From contig NZ_BDUF01000003.1 in the NCBI RefSeq assembly GCF_002335525.1, positions 1-64,000 on the forward strand: DNA of 64,000 nt. The letters are read 5' to 3'. Below the pieces are notes generated by a model, which was given only the letters and a program-made list of their open reading frames with translations, searched no databases and had not been told where the DNA came from. A program made the translations under genes and the position numbers. Of this stretch, positions 8,075 through 16,616 are shown piece after piece (positions within the stretch are counted from its first letter, which is position 1; each line of letters starts with the position of its first letter). Origin of the DNA: Effusibacillus lacus (GTDB taxonomy: Bacteria > Bacillota > Bacilli > Tumebacillales > Effusibacillaceae).

Positions 8075-8099
8075 CCCCGCCATGAATTTCACAGCGGGG
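8075..8099 (-). terminator. Hairpin after the TAXI receptor gene
   Basis: CCCCGC/GCGGGG stem with a 13-base loop, 16 bp past the stop codon. There is no T-run, so it may protect the 3' end or act as a weak terminator. Confidence 0.4.
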
Positions 8100-8114
8100 A
8101 GCAGGCAGATGTGG

Positions 8115-9131
8115 TTATGGTTTGACCGTTTTGCTTGTATCCAACCCTTTTTCTTTATAATATTTTTCGGCACCGGGATGCAACGGGATGGTCAACCCTT
8201 TTAGCGCTGTTTCCAATTTGATCGCCTTTGCCGTTTCATGAGCTATGACCAAACGATCTGTATTCTCGTAAAGAGTTTTGGTTAACTGATAGACCAGCTC
8301 TTCGCTGAGATCTTTGCGTACCAGGAGCACATTCGCAACCGCTAGCGTATGAACTTCCTCCGTTTGCCCCTTGTAGGTGTTTGCGGGAATCACATATTCA
8401 AAGTACCAAGGATATTTCTCGGTGATTTTCTTAATCATGTCCGGTTCAAACGACAGTAATTTCACATTGAAGGAAGTTGCCATATCCAGTACGGAGGCGG
8501 TTGGCAGTCCGCCAAAGATCATGGCCGCATCCGCCTGGTTGTTCTTCATCAGCTCGGCAGCTTCGCTGAAACCGACGAAATCCGCTTTCACATTCTTCTT
8601 GGTTGTATAGTCCAGCCCGTATTCGCCGATCATCTCTTTGGTGCTGATTTCCGTTCCGCTTCCCACAGCTCCGGGAACGATTTTCTTGCCTTCCAAATCC
8701 TTGATCGATTTGATTCTGCTGTCACCCCGCACCACAAAGTGCATAACATTCGGGTATAGATAGGTGAGAGCCCGCAGGTCTTTCTGTGCCCGGTCCTTAA
8801 ACTGTCCTTCCCCTTTGTAAGCCTGCGTGACAACGTTATTCTGGGAAAACGCCACCTCCGTTTCTTTCTTCTCCAACAGCTCGATGTTCTTTTGGGAAGC
8901 GGCAGTTGAAGTGGCAGAGCCTTTTACCCCCAGTTTATCGGTCCACAGCTGGGCCAATGCGTTCCCAAGCGGGTAGTAGACACCTCCTGTTGTACCTGTC
9001 GCAACATTCACCAATTCGCCTTTGACCGACTGGGAATTGTTTTCACCTCCGCTTTGCGTCTGTGTGGAACATCCTGCAAACATACTTGTCGCCAATGTGA
9101 AAATCACGGGCAAGACCAACCATTTTCTCAT
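8115..9131 (-). CDS. TRAP transporter TAXI-family solute receptor (lipoprotein)
   Basis: Extracellular substrate-binding component of a tripartite TRAP importer. The 338-residue precursor has a lipoprotein signal peptide ending in the lipobox FAGC (Cys about residue 20), then the TAXI signature TGTTGGVYYPLGNALAQL; the pocket segment VPGAVGSGTE is also visible. GGGGGT precedes the ATG. The fused permease gene lies 54 bp upstream in the same operon. TAXI receptors bind organic acids or amino acids; the ligand here is not predictable. Confidence 0.93.
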   Translation of the reverse strand: MRKWLVLPVIFTLATSMFAGCSTQTQSGGENNSQSVKGELVNVATGTTGGVYYPLGNALAQLWTDKLGVKGSATSTAASQKNIELLEKKETEVAFSQNNVVTQAYKGEGQFKDRAQKDLRALTYLYPNVMHFVVRGDSRIKSIKDLEGKKIVPGAVGSGTEISTKEMIGEYGLDYTTKKNVKADFVGFSEAAELMKNNQADAAMIFGGLPTASVLDMATSFNVKLLSFEPDMIKKITEKYPWYFEYVIPANTYKGQTEEVHTLAVANVLLVRKDLSEELVYQLTKTLYENTDRLVIAHETAKAIKLETALKGLTIPLHPGAEKYYKEKGLDTSKTVKP

Positions 9132-9185
9132 GAATGTTTACCCCCTTTTTCTATAAAACGTGTATATCTTGCACGAGAAAACTCG

Positions 9186-11156
9186 TTACAAGGCTTTGGT
9201 ACGATCCAATTTGGCAGGAATACCGACAACCCGCTGCACCACCAGAAGAACGATGAAGATTCCCATTCCTAGCAAATCCAGATAAAATTGGGCAGGCAGT
9301 GTAACAGCCACTACCGATAGAAACCCTGCACTTTCCATCACCGTCAATTTACGGCGCTGAAAGTTTTGAATGACAAAAGAAAGGGACAAAGCGGCAATTG
9401 TGGTGATTAACACCGCCCATACGATCTCCGGAATTGTCGACTGCACCACGATCAGCATCATTTCAGGACGCAGTGCGAAATAGTAGGGAATCAGGAATCC
9501 GATCAGAGCCAATCTCCAGGCTTGCCAGGTTCCCTTTTGCGGATCGCAGTTTGCAATGGCACTGGCTGTATAGGCAGAAAGTGCGGTAGGAGGAGTTACA
9601 TCCGCAAGTGCGCCGTAGTAGAACACGAACATATGCGCCACCAGCGGAGGAAGCCCCATCTTGATCAAAACGGGCGCGGACACGGTGGCCACGATGATAT
9701 AGGTGGCGGTAGTCGGTACGCCCGTACCCACTATGATAGAAGTGATCATCGTCAAAAACAGGGCCAGAAGCAGATTGTTACCTGACATATCCAAAATCGC
9801 CGATCCGAAAGTGAGGCCTAGACTGGTCAGGGAAGCGGTACCCACGACGAATCCCACGACTGCGCATGCCACCGCTACCGCAATGGCCCCTTTTGCGCCA
9901 TCTTCCAAACTTTTGAGGATCTGTCTCAACCCCATCCGTGTTTCTTTTCTGAAAGCGCCCGCAATCAATACGGAAATGGTCGCGTAAAACGCTGCATACA
10001 GAGGTGTTTTTCCGCTGAACATCAAAAACAGCAGCACCCCGACCGGGATCAACATGTGACCTCTGGCCTTCAAAGATTCGACGACACTGGGCAGTTGATC
10101 TTTCGGAAGTCCTTTCAGACCGGTCTTTACCGCCTCCACATGCACCATGATCCAGATCGATGCATAATAGAGGATCGCGGGTAGTGCGGCAGCAATGATG
10201 ATCTGGCTGTAAGGGATCCCCAGGAATTCGGCCATGATAAAAGCGGCAGCTCCCATCACAGGCGGCATGATCTGTCCTCCCGTCGACCCTGCCGCTTCCA
10301 CACCGGCAGCAAATGTCGGGCGATAGCCTACATTTTTCATCATTGGAATGGTGAAGGCTCCCGTACTGGCCGCATTGGCAACCGCACTCCCGTTAATCAT
10401 TCCCATGAAGCCTGTCGTCAACAAAGCGACTTTGGCAGGTCCCCCCGGCTTGTGACCGGCAACAGAAAGTGATACATCATTAATCAGCTTGGACAAACCG
10501 GTGCCCCCCAGGAAAGCGCCGAACAGGATAAACAGGAACATGTAGGTAGCCGAAACCCCCAATGCGATACCGAAAATCCCTTCAGTCGACCAGAACATAT
10601 GCTCAGAAATCCGCTCCGGCGAATAGCCTCTTGTATGAAACCGGCCAGGCACATAGTTGCCGAAATAAGCATACAACAGAAAGACCAGTCCCATGATGGT
10701 CAGTTCTTTCCCCAACACACGTCTGCTTGCTTCCAGGACAAGCAGAATTCCGATTCCGCCGATCAAGTATTCAAACTCATTTAACCGTCCGCCGCGCTGA
10801 GCGATCTCATTCCATTGAAACGCCAAGTAAGCGTTTACAAACAAGCTGAACAAAACAAGAAGGATATCAACCACACTGGGCCTTCTTTTTGGGGCTCCCT
10901 TGCGGGCCGGATACAGGAGAAACGCCAGGACCAGTACAAACATCAAATGCACTGACCGCTGAATGATCGATTCAAACAGTCCGAATCCCGAAGTGTATAG
11001 CTGAAACAACGACCAAAGCACCGCAATGAACGAAATGACAACCGCCCATTTTCCGGTCAATCGTCGAAAACGGAATTCCGCGTCCGCTTCCCGCATAATG
11101 GCATCCGTATCAATATCCTTCGAGTATTCGGAAACCAGATCTTTGTTCTTCGACAT
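9186..11156 (-). CDS. TRAP transporter permease, fused 4TM/12TM type
   Basis: Membrane part of the TRAP importer with the small (DctQ-like) and large (DctM-like) subunits fused in one 656-residue chain. The first ~170 residues hold four hydrophobic helices. The rest is the DctM domain with MGMINGSAVANAASTG, VEAAGSTGGQIMPPVMGAAA and the C-terminal GTGVPTTATYIIVA and DVTPPTALSAYTAS. The ATG at 11156 follows AAGGAGG. It is the first gene of its operon, directly behind leader RNA copy 2, with the TAXI receptor after it. Confidence 0.95.
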   Translation of the reverse strand: MSKNKDLVSEYSKDIDTDAIMREADAEFRFRRLTGKWAVVISFIAVLWSLFQLYTSGFGLFESIIQRSVHLMFVLVLAFLLYPARKGAPKRRPSVVDILLVLFSLFVNAYLAFQWNEIAQRGGRLNEFEYLIGGIGILLVLEASRRVLGKELTIMGLVFLLYAYFGNYVPGRFHTRGYSPERISEHMFWSTEGIFGIALGVSATYMFLFILFGAFLGGTGLSKLINDVSLSVAGHKPGGPAKVALLTTGFMGMINGSAVANAASTGAFTIPMMKNVGYRPTFAAGVEAAGSTGGQIMPPVMGAAAFIMAEFLGIPYSQIIIAAALPAILYYASIWIMVHVEAVKTGLKGLPKDQLPSVVESLKARGHMLIPVGVLLFLMFSGKTPLYAAFYATISVLIAGAFRKETRMGLRQILKSLEDGAKGAIAVAVACAVVGFVVGTASLTSLGLTFGSAILDMSGNNLLLALFLTMITSIIVGTGVPTTATYIIVATVSAPVLIKMGLPPLVAHMFVFYYGALADVTPPTALSAYTASAIANCDPQKGTWQAWRLALIGFLIPYYFALRPEMMLIVVQSTIPEIVWAVLITTIAALSLSFVIQNFQRRKLTVMESAGFLSVVAVTLPAQFYLDLLGMGIFIVLLVVQRVVGIPAKLDRTKAL

Positions 11157-11181
11157 GAATCCCCCTCCTTTTGTGAAAAAG

Positions 11182-11291
11182 AAAAAGCCACCCAACCGCA
11201 CAACAAAAGAAACCTCTGGCTGTACGATTGAACTGGCTTATCACCCGTGCTTTGGCTTCCGGTCAGGAAGTCCTACGAATGTAACAGTTCA
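11182..11291 (-). promoter_or_regulatory. Candidate riboswitch leader, copy 2 (aptamer plus terminator)
   Basis: Same architecture as copy 1. P1 is UGAACUG (11291-11285) with CAGUUCA (11235-11229). P2 is CAUUCGU (11281-11275) with ACGGGUG (11248-11242). P3 is CUUCC (11270-11266) with GGAAG (11260-11256). Compared with copy 1, stems change in a pairing-preserving way: in P1 U-A becomes G-C and G-U becomes U-A; in P2 C-G becomes U-G and U-G becomes C-G. Loop segments GGA, GACC, CCAAAGCACGG and AAGC are kept. AAGCCA (11239-11234) pairs with UGGCUU (11190-11185) before five U, a terminator competing with P1. It precedes the TRAP permease gene. Confidence 0.8.
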
Positions 11292-11309
11292 CTTTTATTT
11301 ACTTAGATT

Positions 11310-11337
11310 TACATATTGTATTCGATCAAAAGTTCAA
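11310..11337 (-). promoter_or_regulatory. Possible promoter of leader copy 2
   Basis: TTGAAC (11337-11332), 16-bp spacer and TATGTA (11315-11310) on the minus strand, just before stem P1. The -10 box is a poor match; TACAAT a few bases upstream is an alternative. Confidence 0.4.
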
Positions 11338-11635
11338 AATTCCTTCACAATTTGAAATTTGTTTCGATCTTGAAGCAGCGATCAGTTTTCGATAGTCAGG
11401 CTCAGGTATTCGATCCGCTATCGCTCTCCCGATTTCGATGGAAGCTGTTGCTGCTGGGGAAGGTGCATTAAAGAGCGAATCATCTCTTCCATTCCTTTCC
11501 TCCAATAATCGGCCGCCAGTCTCCAGAAGCCCGGGTAGGCAAGTATCTCAGTTAACAGCCTTTTTTGTTTTGATTCCCATTGCTAGGAGATCGGTGCTAG
11601 AATAATGGTATGAAATAGAAGGAGGGTGAAACATA
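11338..11635. other. Intergenic region between the TRAP leader and the small-protein/retropepsin pair
   Basis: It carries the upstream part of the TRAP promoter and a short minus-strand frame, 11418-11492 (24 codons, MEEMIRSLMHL...), with GGAGGAAAGGA directly before its ATG. The same frame stays open upstream to about 11577 with protein-like sequence but has no good start, so it may be a small gene or a gene remnant. Nothing else is evident. Confidence 0.4.
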
Positions 11636-11887
11636 ATGTTGTGGGAGGAAGTTCGTCAATTATACCCCAATCAGTTTGTCTTGGTACAGGCACTCAAATC
11701 GCGCGTGGAAGAAAACAAGAAGTATGTGGAAGAAGTGGCTGTGATTCGTCCAATCCCTGACGAACAGGAAGCCACGAGAGTGCTGGTAAGATCTAAAGGG
11801 GACACCTTCGTCTATCATACCTCCAAACCTGAAATTGCCATGCCTATCGTAATTAAACCCATTTACCGAGGATATAACCCACAATGA
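11636..11887 (+). CDS. Small hypothetical protein paired with a retropepsin-like protease
   Basis: An 83-residue protein (MLWEEVRQLYPNQFVLVQAL...) with AAGGAGGG upstream. It looks like a small single-domain beta-rich protein; I do not recognise the family. Its stop codon overlaps the next start in ATGA, so the two genes are translationally coupled. This suggests that it is a partner, inhibitor or substrate-like companion of the protease, which is an inference from context only. Confidence 0.7.
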   Translation: MLWEEVRQLYPNQFVLVQALKSRVEENKKYVEEVAVIRPIPDEQEATRVLVRSKGDTFVYHTSKPEIAMPIVIKPIYRGYNPQ

Positions 11888-12261
11888 AAATAGATTTAGT
11901 CAACCACTTACTTCACACGTCTTTAATAATCACCTATGGTGGACGAACGGAGTCAATTGACCGGTTAGTCGTTGATACCGGAGCCGCACAAACTCTCATT
12001 TCGTCAGACGCTGTTTTTGATTTGGGCATTTTCGCAACGGATGCGGAAATTACCACGATGTACGGTATTGGCGGGGAAGACTATGCGTTTCGAAAAATGA
12101 TAGACAGGATTCAATTCGACGGATTTGAAGCAGATGAGTTTTATTTGGATTTCGGTTATTTCAACAAAGACTACGGCATCAACGGAATCATCGGCCTGGA
12201 TATTCTTCTTTCCGGGAGATTCGTCATTGATTTAGTGGATATGGATATCTATCAGAAATAG
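11884..12261 (+). CDS. Retropepsin-like aspartic protease
   Basis: A 125-residue single-domain aspartic protease of clan AA. The catalytic motif is LVVDTGAAQTLIS at about residues 30-42 (Asp-Thr-Gly), followed by a flap-like region (MYGIGGEDYAF) and the hydrophobic GIIGLDILLSG that forms the psi loop partner. One domain implies an active homodimer. No signal peptide or membrane helix is visible, so it is probably cytoplasmic. It overlaps the preceding small gene by 4 bp. The substrate is unknown. Confidence 0.8.
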   Translation: MKIDLVNHLLHTSLIITYGGRTESIDRLVVDTGAAQTLISSDAVFDLGIFATDAEITTMYGIGGEDYAFRKMIDRIQFDGFEADEFYLDFGYFNKDYGINGIIGLDILLSGRFVIDLVDMDIYQK

Positions 12262-12330
12262 ATGAAACTTAATACGAAACATAAGTTCAAGCTCCTAGAA
12301 AGTAAAAAAGCCCTTATCGACCGAAACCGG

Positions 12331-12502
12331 TCATGCAATTTCGTTCCAATCATTTTCCCGTCTGACCCGTCCCTCTCGAACCAGCCTTTCAATGTGCTTC
12401 TCCACCATCTTCAGCTCGAACAGTCGCGTCATGGTGGCAGGTTCCGGGTGTCTTCGGAAAATCGGCTTCGTCTCAAGAAGATCGGACCACGAATGACTTC
12501 TT
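12331..12502 (-). pseudogene. Possible 3' remnant of an MBL-fold hydrolase gene
   Basis: Directly after the CoA transferase stop codon, another frame stays open and ends with KHIERLVREGRVRR, which resembles the helical C-terminal tail of metallo-beta-lactamase-fold hydrolases. No start codon or catalytic domain is present. A small hairpin overlaps its stop. This may be a decayed gene end; the resemblance is from memory and short. Confidence 0.3.
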
Positions 12503-13651
12503 CTATACAATACCCTCTTGTTCCCATCGGTCAATCTGTTCAGACGAGGCATCCAGCCAATTCTCCAACACCTCGCGGGTATGCTGGCCAAGGGATGGGG
12601 CCAGGGCGGTTGCAGTGTTCTGATCCGGGATCAGCCTTTTCTCCCGTACATGGGGATGATCCATCATTTCAGCGGTTTCAAGAACGGGGGCCATGCAGCA
12701 ATCCACCTCAATGGCAAACCGGGACCACGCGGACAATGTCCGGCTTGCAAAAAGGGCCCTCAGCTCAGCAAACACCGGATTGTCATCGGCAGCCCGGGAG
12801 AAGTGGGCGGGGATCCATTCCTCCCGCCCTACAGCCCGGCAGAAGTTCTCCCAAAACTTCTTTTCCAGCGCTCCCAGTGTTACAAACCTGTTGTCCGATG
12901 TTTGATAGATGCGGTAACAGACAAGCGAACCGCCAAGGATTGGAACCCCATGGCCATACCCCATGGCAAGCTGGTACGCGACGTGGGTGTGCATCATTCC
13001 GATCAACGTATCGGTCATTGCAATGTCCAGATAGCTGCCTTCTCCCGTAAGGCTCTTTTTGACAAGAGCGGCCAGAATCGCTTCCGATGCGGCAAACCCG
13101 CCAATCAGATCGGCAAATTGAAAACTTGGTTGCACCGGCCGCCCCTCTAGATCTTTCAACTGGGCAAGAACGCCGCTGAGAGCCAGGTAGTTGAGGTCAT
13201 GCCCCCCCAGTTCCCGCAGCGGCCCTGTCTGGCCAAACCCTGACAGGGAGCAGTAAATCAGGTCGGGGCGAACTTGTTTCAGGGCCTCGTACCCGATCCC
13301 AAGCGCATCAGCCACTCCCGGACGGAATCCTTCGATCACCACATCCGCTTTTGCCGCCAGATCGAACGCCAGCTTCCGGCCCGCTTCCCGCTTCAGATCC
13401 AGGGTCACGCTTTTCTTGTTCCGGTTGTTGGCTTGAAACAACAGCCCGGTTCCGCCCATCTGCTCGCTCATGAAACGGGAAGGGTCGCCGGTTTTCGGCG
13501 GTTCCACTTTGATCACTTCCGCTCCCATATCCGCCAGCCGCAATGTGGCAAAAGGACCCGGAAGATAACGGGTGAAATCAACAACGCGAACACCTTTGAG
13601 GAATTGACTCTGTTCCCCGGTTTGACCCTGCTTCGAAAGCTGCTTTTCCAC
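12503..13651 (-). CDS. CoA transferase, family III (CaiB/BaiF)
   Basis: Second family III CoA transferase in the window, 382 residues. It shows VVDFTRYLPGPFATLRLADMG at the start, EVIKVEPPKTGDPSR, NRNKKSVTLDL and GFGQTGP, and an Asp in FQFADLIGGF fits the catalytic region. The start is a GTG at 13651 behind a G-rich site. It is the last gene of the seven-gene operon that begins at 19221, 18 bp after the SDR gene. It probably activates the acid that the operon degrades. Only distant similarity to the CoA transferase at 6455-7639. Confidence 0.92.
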   Translation of the reverse strand: MEKQLSKQGQTGEQSQFLKGVRVVDFTRYLPGPFATLRLADMGAEVIKVEPPKTGDPSRFMSEQMGGTGLLFQANNRNKKSVTLDLKREAGRKLAFDLAAKADVVIEGFRPGVADALGIGYEALKQVRPDLIYCSLSGFGQTGPLRELGGHDLNYLALSGVLAQLKDLEGRPVQPSFQFADLIGGFAASEAILAALVKKSLTGEGSYLDIAMTDTLIGMMHTHVAYQLAMGYGHGVPILGGSLVCYRIYQTSDNRFVTLGALEKKFWENFCRAVGREEWIPAHFSRAADDNPVFAELRALFASRTLSAWSRFAIEVDCCMAPVLETAEMMDHPHVREKRLIPDQNTATALAPSLGQHTREVLENWLDASSEQIDRWEQEGIV

Positions 13652-13669
13652 CCCGGCACCCCCCGTTGA

Positions 13670-14485
13670 TCAAGTGTAGGATCCGCCGGTAATGTTCAGT
13701 ACGTGGCCGTTTACATAGTTGGACAGGGGAGATGCCAGGTAGAAGATCGCTCCTGCGGCTTCTTCCGGAGTACCCGCACGGCGCTGGGGAATCTGCATTT
13801 CGATCATCTGGCGGACTTTTTCCGGAATTCCGAGGGCAATGCCGTCGATGTTTTCCCCTTTTTCCTTGGCCTGGGTCAGACGGGTATCGATTAGGCCGAA
13901 AGCAACAGCGTTGCAATTGATGTTAAACTGCCCCCACTCCCTGGCAACCGCTTTGGTGAGACCGATTACACCTGCTTTGGCAGAAGAATAGTTGGCCTGC
14001 CCCACATTTCCCATAACGCCGGACACGGAGGACACATTGATGATCTTTCGGACGGATGGAGTCTGCCCCTGTTCGGCTTCTTCTTTGGCAGCCCCGACGA
14101 AATAGGGGGTCGCTTCCCGAATCAAACGGAAAGGAGCAATCAGGTGAACATCCAGCATGGCCTGGAATTGCTCGTCTGTCATTTTGTGAATCAGGCTGTC
14201 CCATGTATAGCCTGCGTTGTTTACCAGAATGTCCACACGTCCGAAGGCACCGACTGCTTCCTCAAACACCCGCTTGGGGAACCCGGGATCGGTTACACTG
14301 CCGACTACGGCGATGGCTTGACCGCCTTTTTCCTTAATGGCGGACACCACTTCCGTAGCAGGCCCCTCATCCAGATCGTTTATCACTACAGCTGCTCCGT
14401 GTTCCGCAAACATTTCAGCGGCTGCCCGGCCGACTCCCCGCCCGGACCCCGTAATAATCGCAACTTTTCCTTCCAGCATTCTCAT
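13670..14485 (-). CDS. Short-chain dehydrogenase/reductase (3-hydroxyacyl-CoA type)
   Basis: NAD(P)-dependent oxidoreductase of 271 residues with the nucleotide motif TGSGRGVG (about residues 13-20), NNAG, the catalytic Ser in NVSSVSG and YSSAK. In an operon with two MaoC-type dehydratases, a thiolase and an acyl-CoA dehydrogenase, it is likely to oxidise the 3-hydroxyacyl-CoA intermediate. Its ATG overlaps the stop of the MaoC gene (ATGA). Confidence 0.9.
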   Translation of the reverse strand: MRMLEGKVAIITGSGRGVGRAAAEMFAEHGAAVVINDLDEGPATEVVSAIKEKGGQAIAVVGSVTDPGFPKRVFEEAVGAFGRVDILVNNAGYTWDSLIHKMTDEQFQAMLDVHLIAPFRLIREATPYFVGAAKEEAEQGQTPSVRKIINVSSVSGVMGNVGQANYSSAKAGVIGLTKAVAREWGQFNINCNAVAFGLIDTRLTQAKEKGENIDGIALGIPEKVRQMIEMQIPQRRAGTPEEAAGAIFYLASPLSNYVNGHVLNITGGSYT

Positions 14486-14910
14486 TGTCCCTTCTCCTCC
14501 TCTGCCACTTCAAACTCGCCTTTCAGTTTGACTTCTCCGTTGGAATTCTGCGCCATAACTTCACACAGAAGCCGGGACTCCCCGCCAACAGTGATTCTTT
14601 CCATCACTTTGCCGTTCACTGTGATCTCCTCACCGGGCCGGGTCATGGCAACAAAACGCACCTTGAAACGCCGCAGGTTCTTACGGGGAAACCAAGTGGT
14701 AATCGCCTGACCGGCAAACCCCATGATCAGCATGCCATGGGCTATGACACCGCCCAAGCCTGCTTTTTCCCCAATCGGAACCACCGTATGAATCGGGTTA
14801 AAATCACCGGACGCACCCGCATACTTCACCAACTGGACATGGGTAATCTCTTCCTTTACAAGGGACGGCAGTTCCTGTCCGACCCCAATTGCTTGCATCT
14901 CTTGGCTCAT
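14482..14910 (-). CDS. MaoC-type dehydratase (catalytic hot-dog subunit)
   Basis: A 142-residue hot-dog protein with the hydratase-2 motif GASGDFNPIHT (Asp and His catalytic pair) and GVIAHGMLIMG. With the neighbouring MaoC N-terminal-like protein it probably forms a heterodimeric 3-hydroxyacyl-CoA dehydratase, as in actinobacterial HtdXY-type or steroid-degradation pairs. The ATG at 14910 follows GGGGGTAAGCAGG; an upstream in-frame ATG lies in the previous gene and is less likely. Confidence 0.88.
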   Translation of the reverse strand: MSQEMQAIGVGQELPSLVKEEITHVQLVKYAGASGDFNPIHTVVPIGEKAGLGGVIAHGMLIMGFAGQAITTWFPRKNLRRFKVRFVAMTRPGEEITVNGKVMERITVGGESRLLCEVMAQNSNGEVKLKGEFEVAEEEKGQ

Positions 14911-14927
14911 CCTGCTTACCCCCTTTA

Positions 14928-15383
14928 TCAAAAGCGTTCAATAACGGTAGAACGTGCAATCAGGACCGTTTCACCCCGTTGATTGGTGTAAACGGTTTCC
15001 ATTGTCAGCAGGTTCATTCCACCGCTGGAGCTCGGTTTGGACACGGCATGGGTCACCTTCGACCTTGCGGTGATCTCATCTCCGGGATTGATTTCCACAA
15101 GGTATTCGTATTCCTGCTCTCCATGCAGCACCTTCAAGGGGTTCAGCTCCAAGGCCTCACAGATCTGAAAAAAGTCGCGGCCGCCCCACAAGTCAATCAC
15201 TGTCGCAAACGTGGGAGGGACGGTCACATCCCGGAACCCTGCTGCAACAGCCTGCTCCCGGTCGGTGTAAATCGGATTGCCATCCCCGATCGCCTGCACA
15301 AACTCTTTGATCTTGCCCTGTTCCACCTGAAACGTATACGGTTCAAACTCTTGCCCGATAAACTTCTCAATGTCTTTCGTCAT
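14928..15383 (-). CDS. MaoC N-terminal-like dehydratase (FAS1-type subunit)
   Basis: A 151-residue protein of the MaoC dehydratase N-terminal family. It has AIGDGNPIYTD where catalytic members carry DxNPxH, so His is replaced by Tyr; this subunit is probably structural or substrate-binding, with catalysis in the adjacent MaoC protein. GAGGTGG precedes the ATG. The gap to the next gene is 17 bp. Confidence 0.85.
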   Translation of the reverse strand: MTKDIEKFIGQEFEPYTFQVEQGKIKEFVQAIGDGNPIYTDREQAVAAGFRDVTVPPTFATVIDLWGGRDFFQICEALELNPLKVLHGEQEYEYLVEINPGDEITARSKVTHAVSKPSSSGGMNLLTMETVYTNQRGETVLIARSTVIERF

Positions 15384-15459
15384 TTTTCCACCTCGCTCAT
15401 TTTTGCCTGTCTTTCAGCCCATCTTACTGCTTATTCCCAATAAGGGATTCTGAGGTACT

Positions 15460-16605
15460 CTAGAGTCCCAGGTTTTTGGCGATAATGGTCTTCATAATCT
15501 CGTTGCTGCCCGCATAGATGGCGGCAACCGGCGTGTCGCGGTAACGGCGGGCAATCTCGTACTCCTCCATATAGCCGTATCCGCCGTGCAGCTGCAGACA
15601 TTGTGCGGCGATCCGCTTGGCCATTTCGGTGGTCCACCACTTGCCCATGGAAACCTGCGTCACCACGTTTTTCCCCGCCATGTGATCGGCAATCAGCTGA
15701 TCTACGAAGGCCCGGCTGACGGCGATTTCGGTTGCCATTTCCGCCACCTTGAACTGGGTGTTCTGGAACTTGCTGATCGGTTTGCCGAAAGCTTCCCGTG
15801 TCTTGACGTAGTCAATCGTGAGTTCCAGCATCCGCTCAGAACCGACAACCGCCCCGATGGCAACCAGCAGCCGCTCCTGTTGAAGCTTCTCCATCATGTA
15901 GTAAAACCCTTTTCCTTCCTGTCCCAGCAGGTTGTCCACAGGCACCCGGCAGTCTTCGAAAATCAGCTCGGCGGTGTCCTGGCTGTGTTGGCCGATTTTG
16001 TCCAGCTTCCGTCCACGACTGAAACCGGGTGTACCCCGTTCCACAAAAATCAGGCTGATGCCGTTATGCGGCGGATTGGCCTTTGGATCGGTCTTGCAGG
16101 CAACCATCACCAGATCGGCGTGGATTCCATTGGTAATAAACGTTTTCTGTCCATTCAGCACATAGTGGTCACCGTCACGGATCGCTGTGGTTCGGATCGC
16201 TGCCAAATCGGAACCTGCACCCGGTTCGGTCATGGCAATGGCGGTAATGGTGTCGCCGTTGGCACAACCGGGAAGCCAGCGCTGTTTTTGTTCCTCCGTT
16301 CCATAAGCGGTAATATAGGGAACCACGATTTCATTGTGCAGCGAAATACCGCCGAGACCTGCCCCCACCCGATCCAGTTCTTCGATGATTACGACCGAAT
16401 ACCCCCAGTCGGCGTTGGCACCGCCGTACTTCTCATCAATTCCGGGGCACAGATATCCTTGATCGGCCATCTTTTTCCAGAAAGAACGGGGCACGATCCG
16501 CTCTTTCTCCCATTGATCGTAGAAAGGCACCGCTTCTTTCTCAAGAAACTTTCGCAGCGTATTGCGGAACATCCTGTGTTCCTCCTTGAGGTACAGGTGA
16601 CTCAT
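15460..16605 (-). CDS. Acyl-CoA dehydrogenase
   Basis: Second acyl-CoA dehydrogenase, 381 residues, with AMTEPGAGSDLAAIR, VLNGQKTFITNG and a C-terminal AAIYAGSNEIMKTII. The medium-chain catalytic Glu position (YEGT) is Ala-Gly here, as in the large IYGGTNEIM class, where the base lies elsewhere. The ATG at 16605 follows GGGGGT. It starts 11 bp after the thiolase stop and donates electrons to ETF. Confidence 0.92.
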   Translation of the reverse strand: MSHLYLKEEHRMFRNTLRKFLEKEAVPFYDQWEKERIVPRSFWKKMADQGYLCPGIDEKYGGANADWGYSVVIIEELDRVGAGLGGISLHNEIVVPYITAYGTEEQKQRWLPGCANGDTITAIAMTEPGAGSDLAAIRTTAIRDGDHYVLNGQKTFITNGIHADLVMVACKTDPKANPPHNGISLIFVERGTPGFSRGRKLDKIGQHSQDTAELIFEDCRVPVDNLLGQEGKGFYYMMEKLQQERLLVAIGAVVGSERMLELTIDYVKTREAFGKPISKFQNTQFKVAEMATEIAVSRAFVDQLIADHMAGKNVVTQVSMGKWWTTEMAKRIAAQCLQLHGGYGYMEEYEIARRYRDTPVAAIYAGSNEIMKTIIAKNLGL

Positions 16606-16616
16606 GGATATACCCC

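Noticed and set aside
7703-11291. T-box or c-di-GMP riboswitch identity for the two leaders
   Set aside because: No T-box sequence (GGUGGNACCGCG) or specifier loop, and no GNRA tetraloop and receptor pair of the c-di-GMP-I type. Left as an unassigned class.
12304-12332. Terminator after the CoA transferase remnant
   Set aside because: The GACCG/CGGTC hairpin and the T-run on the minus strand are about 9 bases apart, too far for a standard intrinsic terminator.
15460-16605. Loss of the catalytic Glu in the acyl-CoA dehydrogenase as a sign of inactivity
   Set aside because: The whole IYxGxNEIM class lacks Glu at that position and uses another base, so this is ordinary.
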